NCBI RefSeq assembly: GCF_905475465.1
Contig: NC_062239.1
Location: forward strand, 7,874,001-7,938,000
Source: Pieris napi
Lineage: Eukaryota; Arthropoda; Insecta; Lepidoptera; Pieridae
Length of the DNA: 64,000 nucleotides
Direction: 5' to 3'
Shown: positions 26,501 to 33,812 of the stretch, one piece after another
Position numbering within the stretch: position 1 is the first letter of the stretch
How the letters are laid out: each line of letters starts with the position of its first letter
Made by a program: the position numbers and the translations under genes
The notes under the pieces: generated by a model
The model's database searches: none
What the model was told of the DNA's origin: nothing
What the model saw: only the letters and a program-made list of their open reading frames with translations

Positions 26501-29500
26501 GAAAATCCATTGGCGCAGCCGGGCATCGAACCTACGATCTCAGGTACCAGAGTCGCATCGTAAAGCCATTAGCCAACACTACTCTAGGCAAAACAAGAGC
26601 TTGACCTAATAAAAGTAAATACGTTCAAACAAGAGAAAGGTTCATGGTGTGTCTCTTTTGTGAATCCCCATTATTTTATACTTTCCAAATTGCTTGATTA
26701 AATTACCCCAACCCAATTTCTGGTCGAACAAGAAGGATTAAAGGGATAATTTTGTATTTGTTATATCTTTTGTAATTGGCCGTGAGCGTTTATAAGGTTG
26801 GTTATTAGTGTAATTAGAGTCAAACAAAACAAAGCATATTGCATAGTGTCTACTATTGATAGGTAACAGTTAAGGTGTAAAGGAAAATTGTAGGAACTTT
26901 GTGCTTTGTAGAATTTTGTTAAAGAGAGTTAGTTGCTTGGGATTAAACTAACTTAGATTTAGGATATAACTATAAATGGTAAAACTAAATGACCAATAAA
27001 TAGTCATGCATGCTCGGATTATCATGCAATGTTCTGATTCTAATGACATTGGTTAATCTTTGAGATTACTTATTACTTTTAAGAATCGTAATAGAGATTG
27101 ATTTGTTTTTTTTATTATTTAATTGTTTCATAGTTTAGAATCATAACATATATTGTTACGACCAATCAGAGCTGAGCATATGCCTCGAGTAGGGTTGATT
27201 CGCCATTTGACTTTGGACAGTGCGTTCAGGGAACGTAGGGTAGTTCTGATTGAGTATTCTGTAGAGATTGTGGTGATGAAACGTTGAACCGAGTTGGGTC
27301 TATGTGATTTATAGTTGAAAAGATTGTGATTAAATGTGAGATCGGCCTTGAATTCGCTGCTCGTTATAATTTAACCCTAGAAAGATAACGTGCGCCTCAG
27401 AGGCGCCCGCGAAATATATATTTCGCTGCCATTTTGTTACCGACGCGCATACAAGTTTGTGATTCCTCGCCAATTCAGTCCTTGGTCATCACTTCCAAAA
27501 GACGGCTGCATCTGTTCGGTAAGTACCACAGGTTTGCTGTTAGAGCGATGCGTTGCGCTCGGGAGGCGCATGTTTATCTTTTGTGTAACTTTCGCCACTT
27601 TCATAGTGATTTTGTTTTTATAATTTTTTTCAATGTACCGTACATTTATTTAAGTTTAAAGGTAGGTTTTTTTTATTGGTGAATACTTATTGTAATTAAT
27701 TGTTTTTAGGAGCGTTTTCGCATCATAGCGAGCAGAAGAGTGTTGGTAAAAAAGATAAATTGTTTATTTATTGAATGAAGAAGATGAAGGCGCAGATGTC
27801 GGCAGTGACAGTGAGATCGAGGACCATGTAAGGGAAGACAATGTGCAAAGTGATACTGATGATGAGTACGTAGTTGAAGCTATGATTTATGAAAATTCGA
27901 ATGATCCTTCATCGCAGAATGTCACTGAAAATACTGGACATGACCAACGCCGCCTAATGATGTGATTAGGGGCAAGAATAGGTATGTTTGGGCTACTGCT
28001 AAAGGACAAAATAACAGAAGAACGTCTGCGATCAATATACTTCATTCCAATAGAGGGCCTAGTCGCATGTCTCGAAATATTTTTGAACCACTTCCATGCT
28101 TTGAGTTATTTATAACTGACGAGATTATTCAAGACAAAGTATTGAGAATACCCTCCCACAGACTAACCGAGAGATGTCTGAAGAAGCTGATGAGGAACCT
28201 CCAGCTAAAATTCGACGGTACTGTAGCTTATATACAAAAAAAAAAGAAGAGAATGTCCAAGATGAGTTGCACAAAATGTAAAAAGACAGTGTGCGGAGAA
28301 CATAAAAAAGATGTTTTCAACAATTGTCTTTAGCCGTTGATTTTTCCAGTATTTTTTTAAAATTGAGACTGATTATATTATAATTAATTAATTAATAAGA
28401 AAAAACACTATAAAAGTTACCTACTTTTAAAAATTTCTACCTAAGTACAGAAGACTTAAAAATTTTGTTAAGGGTTTATAAATACCTACAAATTTTCATA
28501 TTTTGAATAAAAATTTATGATAATACTTATGTATTTTATTTACTTATTAATAATTCAACAATTTACAGTAGTGAATGAAATAAAAATAATTGACATTCAT
28601 AAAAAAAATCTGGTATTAAAACAGTGCGCCTCTCAGGCGCATGTTTATCTTTTCAGTACAAAAAAATAACGTTATCTTTCTAGGGTTAAGCTAAAAGTGT
28701 AATGACAAAAGGAATCAATCTTAATTTACTGCTGTAATTATTCGTGTATTTTGTGCCCGCACTTTACCCATATGATGCCTACTATTCCCGCTAATGACGA
28801 TGTCCATATCGATGGACTGACGATATTTATATGACTAGTTTACGATGCATATTAATAGTAAAGCAGAATTGATGTGACCGTGGAACATTTATCGATTTAA
28901 AATTCATGTAGGCATTTTTCCTTCAACGATTCCCATATTGAGGTCGTAAGTACTACTTGCCCTTACCTACTTGCCTATTAGAAAACACAGATGATTTAGA
29001 AACAGATACAGAAAGTTGAGGCCGAAACAAAATGTAATAGATTTGGACTCGTAGAATAATCAATACAAATATGTGTATATCATATATAGACTCGTTCCTT
29101 AATACATTCATAGTGAAGATATTTCCTAGGTCGTGTTTTAATAGCTGCCGTCAAAACTTGATTACACAACTCCGCAGTAAGCTCTGTAAAATAAATGGCC
29201 TTCAGATGAATTGCAAAACCGTCAATCTGCTTCTAATCTAAGGAAAGTAAGCGGCAGGTACTCAAAAGTTACGTAACTTGTGGCTCGAATTTAAGCCCCT
29301 TACTACGGGGACGGTAAAAATTAATAAAGGGCCTTATCTTGTCTTGTACACAAAATACGGTTCCGCGTAAATCTACGGATAATCTCGGCAAAGCTTGTTC
29401 AATTTTACGGATAAGAAATTAATCTTGTGACATTTCAGACTGTAAATTGTTTTAATCATAATCTCGTAATGGATCGAAAGGTTTCCGTTATGAGTTTTGA

Positions 29501-30649
29501 ACTCAAATTTATGCGACATTTAAACTTTAATAGGGATAACTTGAATTTAGGAATATGGAGTAACTGACTTTTAATACAATACAATAATTTGAAAATGAAC
29601 ACCGTAGTGAAAACAACAACAGCCTTTAATTTAAACAAATCCATTATTATTAAGCAAAAATTAACGTTTTTAAAGGTCCTTAAGTTAAGAGGTATTATCA
29701 AGACCTTTATTAATCTGCCAATATATTAGTATTCATTTCTCAACCGTCACTAAAGTTGGTAAAAAAAATCTTCTTTTATGTTAGAACCGGCTTACAAGTG
29801 TAACGTTTTCGCGAACCATTTTTATTCCGATTTGTATTCACTCACCGTTTTATCTTGAAGAAGACTAATCCTGCAATTCAAATGCGCGTCTTCGCCGAGC
29901 TGAACGGTAATTTTAGTCACATTACCAACTGGGACGTCCTCAAACGTCGGGCCATACTTCCTATCGTGATCGAAGTAGGACTTAACTGAGACCACATGTG
30001 GTACAACTTGCGGTGCAACTTGTTGGACAACTTGTGGTACAACCTGTTCGACTATTTGTGGTTCAAGTATGTCGACGGTCGGTTGCGGCACTTTGAAAGA
30101 CTTTGTGCTGTCTATGGTGGAATTGCCGAGACGTAACATGATCGGGGCGGGAACGATGCCGGTGCTTAGAGCGTAGTAAGGCGTAACAGTTGTGTCTTCG
30201 TTGGTAATGTTATCTGGAAAGAGAGGTCTTTGTGAATAGTTTGCCGTTAGTAGAAGCAAAAAAATCATATAATTGTGAACCAACTAAACTAGTAAATAAG
30301 TTTTGTGAATTATATTTTTTAGATCGTTTTAATGCAAAGAACATAAGATAGAATAAAGTCTAAAATGTAAATGTAAAGGTATATATGGCAATCAATGGCA
30401 ATCTATGGCAATCAATGGCAATATATGGCAATCAATGGCAATCTATGGCAATCAATGGCAATCAATGGCAATCAATGGCAATCTATGGTAATATGAGCCT
30501 AATGAGTGCCATAGGGCAATATGAGGTTATGCGTGATGATAACGAACTAATACCAAATAAAACATTTCTAAACGTTGAGAAGTTATTGTACCTATTGTGA
30601 ATTGGCAGACGACTATCTGGGAGAGAATGAACACACCGACACTCCACAT
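14346..30649 (-). CDS. dpr: Dpr-family two-Ig-domain cell-surface protein (six coding exons)
   Basis: Coding exons 30592-30649, 29846-30213, 22574-22793, 21158-21332, 16103-16239 and 14346-14548 join in phase, all with GT donors and AG acceptors, to 386 residues. Residues 1-17 form a signal peptide (MWSVGVFILSQIVVCQF). Residues 72-95 are a short VVPQ-type repeat. Ig1 shows C133, W145, LTVG at 158-161, and DEGVYEC ending at C198. Ig2 shows C244, W257, DTSRGGISVKT, and DAGNYTC ending at C303. HVLN then leads to a hydrophobic segment at 338-366, either a membrane span or a GPI-anchor signal. Possible N-glycosylation sites are N21, N50, N117, N294 and N300. ECQIST and RGGISVKT are typical of Dpr proteins, neuronal adhesion molecules that pair with DIP receptors in synaptic wiring. 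The exact paralogue is not resolved. Zig-8-like is an alternative label for the same family. Confidence 0.9.
14549..16102 (-). other. Intron 5 of the Dpr-like gene
   Basis: AT-rich intron. Its only recognised content is a plus-strand LINE 3' tail fragment at 15600-15745 (ctacacccttgctttgggaa, then gttcgtgagtgtacat and aataaatg), of the family also seen at 12400. Confidence 0.7.
16103..16239 (-). CDS. dpr: Dpr-like exon 5: second half of Ig2
   Basis: Encodes residues 275-319 (VKTEQVPGGADS, LRLARVNSSDAGNYTC with C303, TVAVHVLN) after a strong tatttttcag acceptor. The donor gtaatg follows AATG. Intron 4, upstream of it, is about 4.9 kb. Confidence 0.9.
16432..16640 (-). mobile_element. Degraded SINE, reverse orientation
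   Basis: Read on the plus strand, the fragments cttttagatttttgtatctg, cacctacttgcctattagaa, cacatagatagaaag, and agggatgagagtcgtacgg are reverse complements or tail parts of the SINE family, in reverse order. Divergence is high. Confidence 0.5.
17305..18232 (+). mobile_element. Nearly complete SINE interrupted by a MITE
   Basis: The 5' part (17305-17453) has an intact tRNA-like head: A-box-like ggcctagtggctacagc and B box ggttcgatcccc, then the catcgtgaggaaaccgac body. The 3' part (18091-18232) resumes at gacccaaaaa and runs through gatcacctacttgcctatta to gttgtagcgccactga. The two halves form one SINE when the inserted 637 bp and one TAA copy are ignored. Confidence 0.85.
17454..18090. mobile_element. 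637-bp MITE with TAA target duplication
   Basis: Terminal inverted repeats are AGGTGATATCAGACGGTTC at the left and its exact complement at the right. TAA flanks both sides (17451-17453, 18091-18093), inside a SINE. The interior is rich in gaatga/tcattc motifs and short palindromes. The 3-bp TAA duplication fits PIF/Harbinger-type non-autonomous elements; that assignment is inference because no transposase is encoded. Confidence 0.8.
19010..19140 (+). repeat. End of a gaagttatacttc-family MITE
   Basis: gtgcgcatcgtaaaaattga through ccctaacgcgtaaaaagaagtataacttcaaaaac matches the right end of the element at 60411-60940 almost base for base. A short internal duplication (gtgacgttgtgcgga / gtgacggtgtgcgca) lies just inside. 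Confidence 0.6.
20637..21137 (+). repeat. Family A retroposon-like element, copy 2
   Basis: The head actagctgacctggctaact and the tail gcaatcggtccagccgttct with tatatatatagattt match the other family A copies. It ends about 20 bp before the Dpr-like exon 4 donor, so the insertion sits very close to a splice site. Confidence 0.6.
21158..21332 (-). CDS. dpr: Dpr-like exon 4: first half of Ig2
   Basis: Encodes residues 217-273 with split codons at both ends: PQVWVVDEAG, LALVCRARY (C244), VLTWLHEG (W257), and NSDTSRGGI. The acceptor is attacctag and the donor gtttgt. The Ser274 codon is completed by exon 5, recreating the GGISVKT motif seen in Dpr proteins. Confidence 0.9.
21333..22573 (-). other. 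Intron 3 of the Dpr-like gene
   Basis: About 1.2 kb separating Ig1 from Ig2, mostly occupied by an oppositely oriented reverse-transcriptase relic. Confidence 0.8.
21668..22440 (+). pseudogene. RTE-type LINE reverse transcriptase relic
   Basis: Translated pieces in several frames read VPEHWNLAVIIPLHKK and NYRGITLLNTAYKVLSN (RT fingers/palm), then after an internal deletion EEFVYLGLMV, NPSREISRRIMMANRCFFGL, VKWLGHAP and RKPGRPKVRW. This order is that of RTE-clade endonuclease/reverse transcriptases, whose C-terminus ends in a KRKPGRPxxRW motif. The catalytic centre is deleted, stops and frameshifts abound, and the copy is dead. It lies antisense inside intron 3 of the Dpr-like gene. Confidence 0.75.
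22574..22793 (-). CDS. dpr: Dpr-like exon 3: bulk of Ig1
   Basis: Encodes residues 143-215 plus one base, with VSWVRRRG, LLTVGAVTY, WKLLVREV and DEGVYECQISTHPP. The preceding intron is about 7 kb and the next about 1.2 kb. The Trp of VSW lies 12 residues after C133, the spacing expected of a V-type Ig fold. The acceptor is a rather poor tatctttaaaag; the donor is gtaaga. Confidence 0.9.
22935..23040 (+). mobile_element. Truncated SINE
   Basis: gttggcctagtgg, then ccctgaggtcatagcttcca, gtgcaccaatggact, and gatcacctacttacatatta. The head and tail are joined with the middle deleted. Confidence 0.6.
23093..23180 (+). repeat. Family B repeat fragment
   Basis: gggcaaactgggaggaggct, gtgataccaccgcccatgg and acactttgaatgccag match the 5' part of the repeat whose middle is at 39895-40490. 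Confidence 0.5.
24615..24700 (-). repeat. LINE 3' tail fragment, reverse orientation
   Basis: The plus strand reads ccagttctcaaatcaagggc, gtagaacggaagagaagaac and tggcaataaactatccgcca, the reverse complement of the 12400-12585 fragment. The terminal tail is absent. Confidence 0.55.
24918..25868. mobile_element. Fold-back element of about 950 bp
   Basis: Arms of roughly 230-250 bp face each other. The left arm starts agtttacact and contains ggatccctcgcggccaatta; the right arm contains taattggccgcgagggatcc and ends agtgtaaact. Arm identity is high but not perfect, with several small differences near the outer ends. The centre (about 25170-25630) encodes nothing recognised. I could not see a clear target duplication. 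Confidence 0.75.
26249..26490 (+). mobile_element. SINE variant
   Basis: gagttggcttagtggtttag, gttcgactct, ttttgcaccaatgg, cggtgaaggtaaacatcgtg and acatacagaaatgcgcaggg follow SINE order with a divergent head and tail. Confidence 0.6.
26497..26582 (-). mobile_element. SINE head, opposite orientation
   Basis: The reverse complement reads agtgttggctaatggcttta, ctggtacctgagatcgtagg and ttcgatgcccggctgcgcca. This is the tRNA-like head with a recognisable B box. It lies back to back with the forward SINE just before it, and its body is missing. Confidence 0.65.
27375..28685 (+). mobile_element. piggyBac deletion derivative
   Basis: It has the 13-bp terminal inverted repeats CCCTAGAAAGATA and TATCTTTCTAGGG, flanked by TTAA at 27371-27374 and 28686-28689. 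The 16-bp subterminal inverted repeats tgcgcctcagaggcgc and gcgcctctcaggcgca lie 3 nt from the left terminal repeat and 31 nt from the right one. This asymmetric 3/31 spacing is the arrangement known for the original Trichoplusia ni piggyBac. The interior holds only the two ends of a transposase gene, so the element cannot move by itself, though its ends look well preserved. It lies in intron 2 of the Dpr-like gene, in the opposite orientation to that gene. Confidence 0.95.
27771..28333 (+). pseudogene. piggyBac transposase remnant, N- and C-terminal parts
   Basis: The acidic N-terminal region (SDSEIEDHVREDNVQSDTDD) lacks a start codon in frame and ends at a stop. After a frameshift the text continues with RGKNRYVW, NILHSNRGPSRMSRNIFEP and CFELFITDEII (up to about 28135). 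The next frame resumes near the protein's end (NREMSEEADEEPPAKIRRYC, from about 28147). The last frame gives a cysteine-rich tail (CTKCKKTVCGEHKK). The whole catalytic DDD core between these parts is deleted. The order and motifs match piggyBac transposase, whose N-terminus is acidic and whose C-terminus is a cysteine-rich domain. Confidence 0.9.
28960..29040 (+). mobile_element. SINE tail fragment
   Basis: acctacttgcctattagaaa, then gaaacagatacagaaagttg and aggccgaaac match the 3' part of the SINE. Confidence 0.55.
29846..30213 (-). CDS. dpr: Dpr-like exon 2: linker repeat and start of Ig1
   Basis: The acceptor is ctctctttccag and the donor gtgagt follows AAAACG. It encodes residues 20-142: an acidic/Thr-rich start, a VVPQVVQQVAPQVV repeat, and the first Ig1 strands through NCRISLLQDKT with C133. 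An internal ATG upstream of the acceptor (30268) could also start a frame (MIFLLLLTANYS) if the intron were retained or an alternative promoter were used. The spliced signal peptide of exon 1 is the better explanation. Confidence 0.85.
30214..30591 (-). other. Intron 1 of the Dpr-like gene
   Basis: 378 bp containing the 10-bp minisatellite at 30385-30494. Donor gtacaa, acceptor tctctttccag. Confidence 0.7.
30385..30494 (+). repeat. 10-bp minisatellite (atggcaatca)n
   Basis: Eleven adjacent units of 10 bp, alternating mainly between atggcaatca and atggcaatct with atggcaatat variants. Because 10 is not a multiple of 3, the repeat reads as an open frame of varying MAINGN/WQS type; this is not a gene. 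It lies in intron 1 of the Dpr-like gene. Confidence 0.95.
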
Positions 30650-30690
30650 AGCGCCTGTCGGAGGCTGAGCCCCATTCGGAGCCTCATAAT
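30592..30690 (-). CDS. dpr: Dpr-like exon 1: 5' UTR end, start codon and signal peptide
   Basis: The exon begins after a cttgttccag acceptor, so a further upstream exon must exist. The start ATG is at 30649-30647 and 19 codons plus one base follow, ending in ATAG before a gtacaa donor. The frame gives a classic signal peptide. An earlier out-of-frame ATG in the same exon would encode a 24-codon overlapping upstream frame ending at TAG, which could dampen translation. The donor is weak; its choice rests on exact phase agreement with exon 2 (G + AT = Asp20). Confidence 0.75.
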
Positions 30691-30879
30691 CTGGAACAAG
30701 TAAAACTTATTAATACAATAAATACTAGCATAAATGAAATAAAAAAAAATATTTGTAAGATTGTTGTAGTTTGTCTTGTTTGAGCCGCCTAGGAGGGGCA
30801 GACATAATATCGCCTATTCTAATGATCATGAAATACATCAGCTTACTGCTCCTGACTCGTCATCTGTTCTTGGGTCTTA

Positions 30880-31225
30880 TACGGGTTGCAGACCAAGAGC
30901 TAAGCTAAGTTAGTTTAGCTTAGCTCGCATAGCTGACGCAGTTTTCCATACTTGTGTGCAGACCGCAAACTATGCGAACTAAGCTATGTGAGCTAACTAA
31001 AATATGCGAAGCTAATTTAGTTGTGTATGCCGATGCGCAGCTACACGAGCTAAGCTAAGCCCCTCCCGCTCCCCGCAAACCATTTGCACATCCTTCGCCA
31101 CACTGACTGAGCTTTGGCTTAGCTGATGGTGTGCACGCTATTTATTGCTAGCTTAGCTTAGCCTAGCTTGCTTGGCATAGCTTAGTTTAGCCTTGGCATA
31201 GCTTAGTTTTCGGTCTGCAACCGGC
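30880..31225. mobile_element. 346-bp MITE with gcttagct subrepeats
   Basis: Ends are (ta)cgggttgcagacc on the left and ggtctgcaacccg-like ggtctgcaaccggc on the right. TTA flanks both sides (30877-30879, 31226-31228). The interior is built from many copies of agcttagc/gctaagct in both directions. The right flank is a reverse-oriented SINE and the left flank fits the adjoining SINE segment. PIF/Harbinger-like by duplication size; no transposase. Confidence 0.65.
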
Positions 31226-31228
31226 TTA

Positions 31229-31312
31229 AGACGTGTCGGTTTCCTCACGATGTTTTTTTTCGTACTATCAATGAAATGGTCCATTTGTGCACAGCCGCAC
31301 AACGTAGGACTA
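31229..31312 (-). mobile_element. SINE fragment, reverse, right of the MITE
   Basis: The plus strand reads agacgtgtcggtttcctcac, gatg, then aatggtccatttgtgcacag ccgcac. This is the reverse complement of the SINE body and B-box-proximal part. The continuation of this SINE, weaker, appears at 30845-30876 on the far side of the MITE. Confidence 0.65.
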
Positions 31313-32369
31313 ATGAGCACAGGCTTAAACTTTTGCTAGCTTCTAAAAATTCGATATAAAATTTTATCCCTTTCATAATAAATTAAATTCAGTTATTGCT
31401 TATACCTTGAACCGCACAAACTATTTACGCTACAACTATTACGTTCTTATATTATTTTATATTCTATTTTCAATATATTTCTTTGAACAGTAAGGATATT
31501 GTAAGCTACAGTATGTCTTTTACTTTGATCCTTAGACCTTTGAATGTTCACATCGACCTTGCATAATAATAGTCACACTTCAAACGGCTTGCAACATTCT
31601 TGAAAAGCCTTAGCAACTTCCGAATGGCCTCGCTTCAAATGCTCGAGGCAGTAATAACTAACTTACAAGTTTTCTTAGAACATCTATACAAATGAAAGTT
31701 TTCGTTACGTTACGACGCTCAAATATTATGGATTTATTTAATTATTCACATGTACTGTAGCCATTTATAGTATCAATATAGGTGCGCGGTGTTTTATTGA
31801 TTAGTAGAAGTTATATATGGCCTGTGATTCGATTGATCTTGGCTATGCCAGGTCTAGAGACATTAAAGTCAAGTTGTTCCTTTGGGGCGCGTTATCAAAG
31901 CAAAATCAGTCTATTTCTACAAACTTGAAGCTTACTCATACCCTTATATATTGATATGGCATCTCCATACCTAACCTATATTCTACACATCAAGGGGTGC
32001 TATAACCGTCACATCAAATTTGTGCGTTTGTTTAATATATATTTTTCTTACTAGACGAAACCCTTTAGTGACTGTGTAAGTCACTGAATTTTTTTGTTGA
32101 AGACACGAATACACTTCGGTGGCGGTTTTTTGTATGGATAAGTTTAAATAAAACGCTTTGTTTGAAGCTGGGTATCAACTGACTTTAATGGTTTAAAATA
32201 TGAGCTTATAACTAACACAAAATTAGGGGTAGAGGGTTTGCGACGCTAACAAAAACAAGCTTGGCTTATCTAAGGGTTCATAAATCGTAATGACAATTAT
32301 GTTATTGGATATTACGAGTATCAGAAACGAGAATGTTAAAATACAATTCATAAGTGTGGTAAAAACTAA
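31313..32369. other. AT-rich intergenic stretch
   Basis: About 1 kb upstream of the Dpr-like first coding exon. No coding exon or clear promoter was identified; a noncoding first exon of that gene could lie here or further upstream, but I cannot place it. Confidence 0.35.
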
Positions 32370-33812
32370 TAGACCAGTGCAGATAGCCTTTAAAATAAAT
32401 AAAAAGTGAAAAAAATTACAGTAGGATAAAACCCATTAGAAAAGCAGGGGAATATGATCAAAATGAAAGGAAAAATAAATTACGGTCGATCTGAGGTCGG
32501 GAAGGGGTCGGGGGGGGGGGGGGAGTTTTAAGGGTAAAAAACGGTTTATCTCGATTTCCGGCAAAACTAAAAGTCCTATCGAAGAAAGTTAAATGGCAAA
32601 GTTGTAGGTAATAAAAAGATCTAAAACTTTCGTATTCACACATTTTTCACATAACCTCAAAATTTATGTGAAAAATTCAAAAAACCAAGTTTTTGCTTTT
32701 TAATTTTTATCTTTTACAAAAATATTTTTTTTTTAACGAAATTTGGTGAAAACTTACCTTTCTATGTCCCAAATACGCTGTAATTTATTTGATTAAAAAT
32801 ATTTATTTGTTCACCTTATTTTGAATTAATATCGAAAAAACACCCTAATTTTCAATCGAAAATTCTGACGTCAAAATTTCAGCTTTTTTCAAAAAGTTGG
32901 TGTGCTTTCAGTTCGTTGAAATCTCTACTTTCCTATGGTAAAAAAATATGTATATATTACCATAGTAAATCTTCTCATAAAACGCAAAAAATCGTATGCA
33001 GTAACGCCCAGACCTGTCATCCCCTTCCTTACTTCTCTATGAAATACGAAAATTTTAGCCCATCTAAAGGCTAAATTTTTTTTTTAGGTCACTCAGGTAT
33101 ATATAAGTTATCTTAAAATAGTAATAAATAGGCATCTGATTAAAATTTAAAGAAGATTCATAGAGAAGTAAGGAAGGGGATGACAGGTCTGGGCGTTACT
33201 GCATACGTTTTTTTGCGTTTTCTGAGAAGATTTACTATGGCAATGTATATATATTTTTTTACCATAGGAAAGTAGAGATTTCAACAAACTGAAAGCACAC
33301 CAACTTTTTGAAAAAAGCTGAAATTTTGACGTCAGAATTTTCGATTGAAAATTAGGGTGTTTTTTCGATATTAATTCAAAATAAGGTGAACAAATAAATA
33401 TTTTTAATTAAATAAATTACAGCGTAATTGGGACATAGAAAGGTAAGTTTTCACCAAATTTCGTTAAAAAAAAATATTTTTGTAAAAGATAAAAATTAAA
33501 AACCAAAAACTTGGTTTTTTGAATTTTTCACATAAATTTTGAGGTTATGTGAAAAATGTGTGAAGACAAAAGTTTTAGATCTTTTTATTACCTACAACTT
33601 TGCCATTTAACTTTCTTCGATAGGACTTTTAGTTTTGCCGGAAATCGAGATAAACCGTTTTTTACCCTTAAAACTCCCCCCCTACCCCTTCCCGACCTCA
33701 GATCGACCGTAATTTATTTTTCCTTTCATTTTGATCATATTCCCCTGCTTTTCTAATGGGTTTCATCCTACTGTAATTTTTTTAGGTTTCAAAAATTATC
33801 GGCACTGGTCTA
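32370..33812. mobile_element. Giant fold-back element with arms of about 660 bp
   Basis: The left arm (32370-about 33043) and right arm (about 33157-33812) are almost exact reverse complements, separated by a loop of roughly 113 nt. Ends are tagaccagtgc and gcactggtcta, and taa flanks both sides, a possible 3-bp duplication. Small differences include a G-run of about 15 in the left arm (32510-32524) against a shorter C-run at the right, and an indel region near both outer ends. Each arm contains the same 60-odd-residue frame, pointing outward, which is a consequence of symmetry. Confidence 0.85.

Larger units (their letters stand above)
22794..29845 (-). other. Intron 2 of the Dpr-like gene
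   Basis: About 7 kb interrupting Ig1. It holds a SINE (22935), a family B fragment (23093), a reverse LINE tail (24615), a fold-back element (24918-25868), two opposed SINEs (26249-26582), the piggyBac relic (27375-28685) and a SINE tail (28960). 23190-24600 and 29050-29840 show nothing recognisable apart from a family-B-like ggcagctggttccataaatc piece near 24205. Confidence 0.75.

Noticed and set aside
27390..27682. Two overlapping 77- and 82-residue frames
   Set aside because: They lie in the left noncoding region of the piggyBac relic, upstream of the transposase remnant, and match no protein.
29822..30283. Single-exon gene starting at 30283
   Set aside because: The codon at 30283 is TTG, not ATG. 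The phase-matched signal-peptide exon at 30592-30649 gives a better start, and the frame passes into intron after 29846.
30385..30600. 71-residue frame rich in MAINGN and WQS
   Set aside because: It is the translation of a 10-bp minisatellite. A 10-bp period cycles through all frames and gives such repetitive peptides automatically.
32458..32643. Open frame with a matching twin at 33556-33756
   Set aside because: The two frames are mirror copies within the arms of one palindrome; the similarity comes from the inverted repeat and not from selection on a protein.
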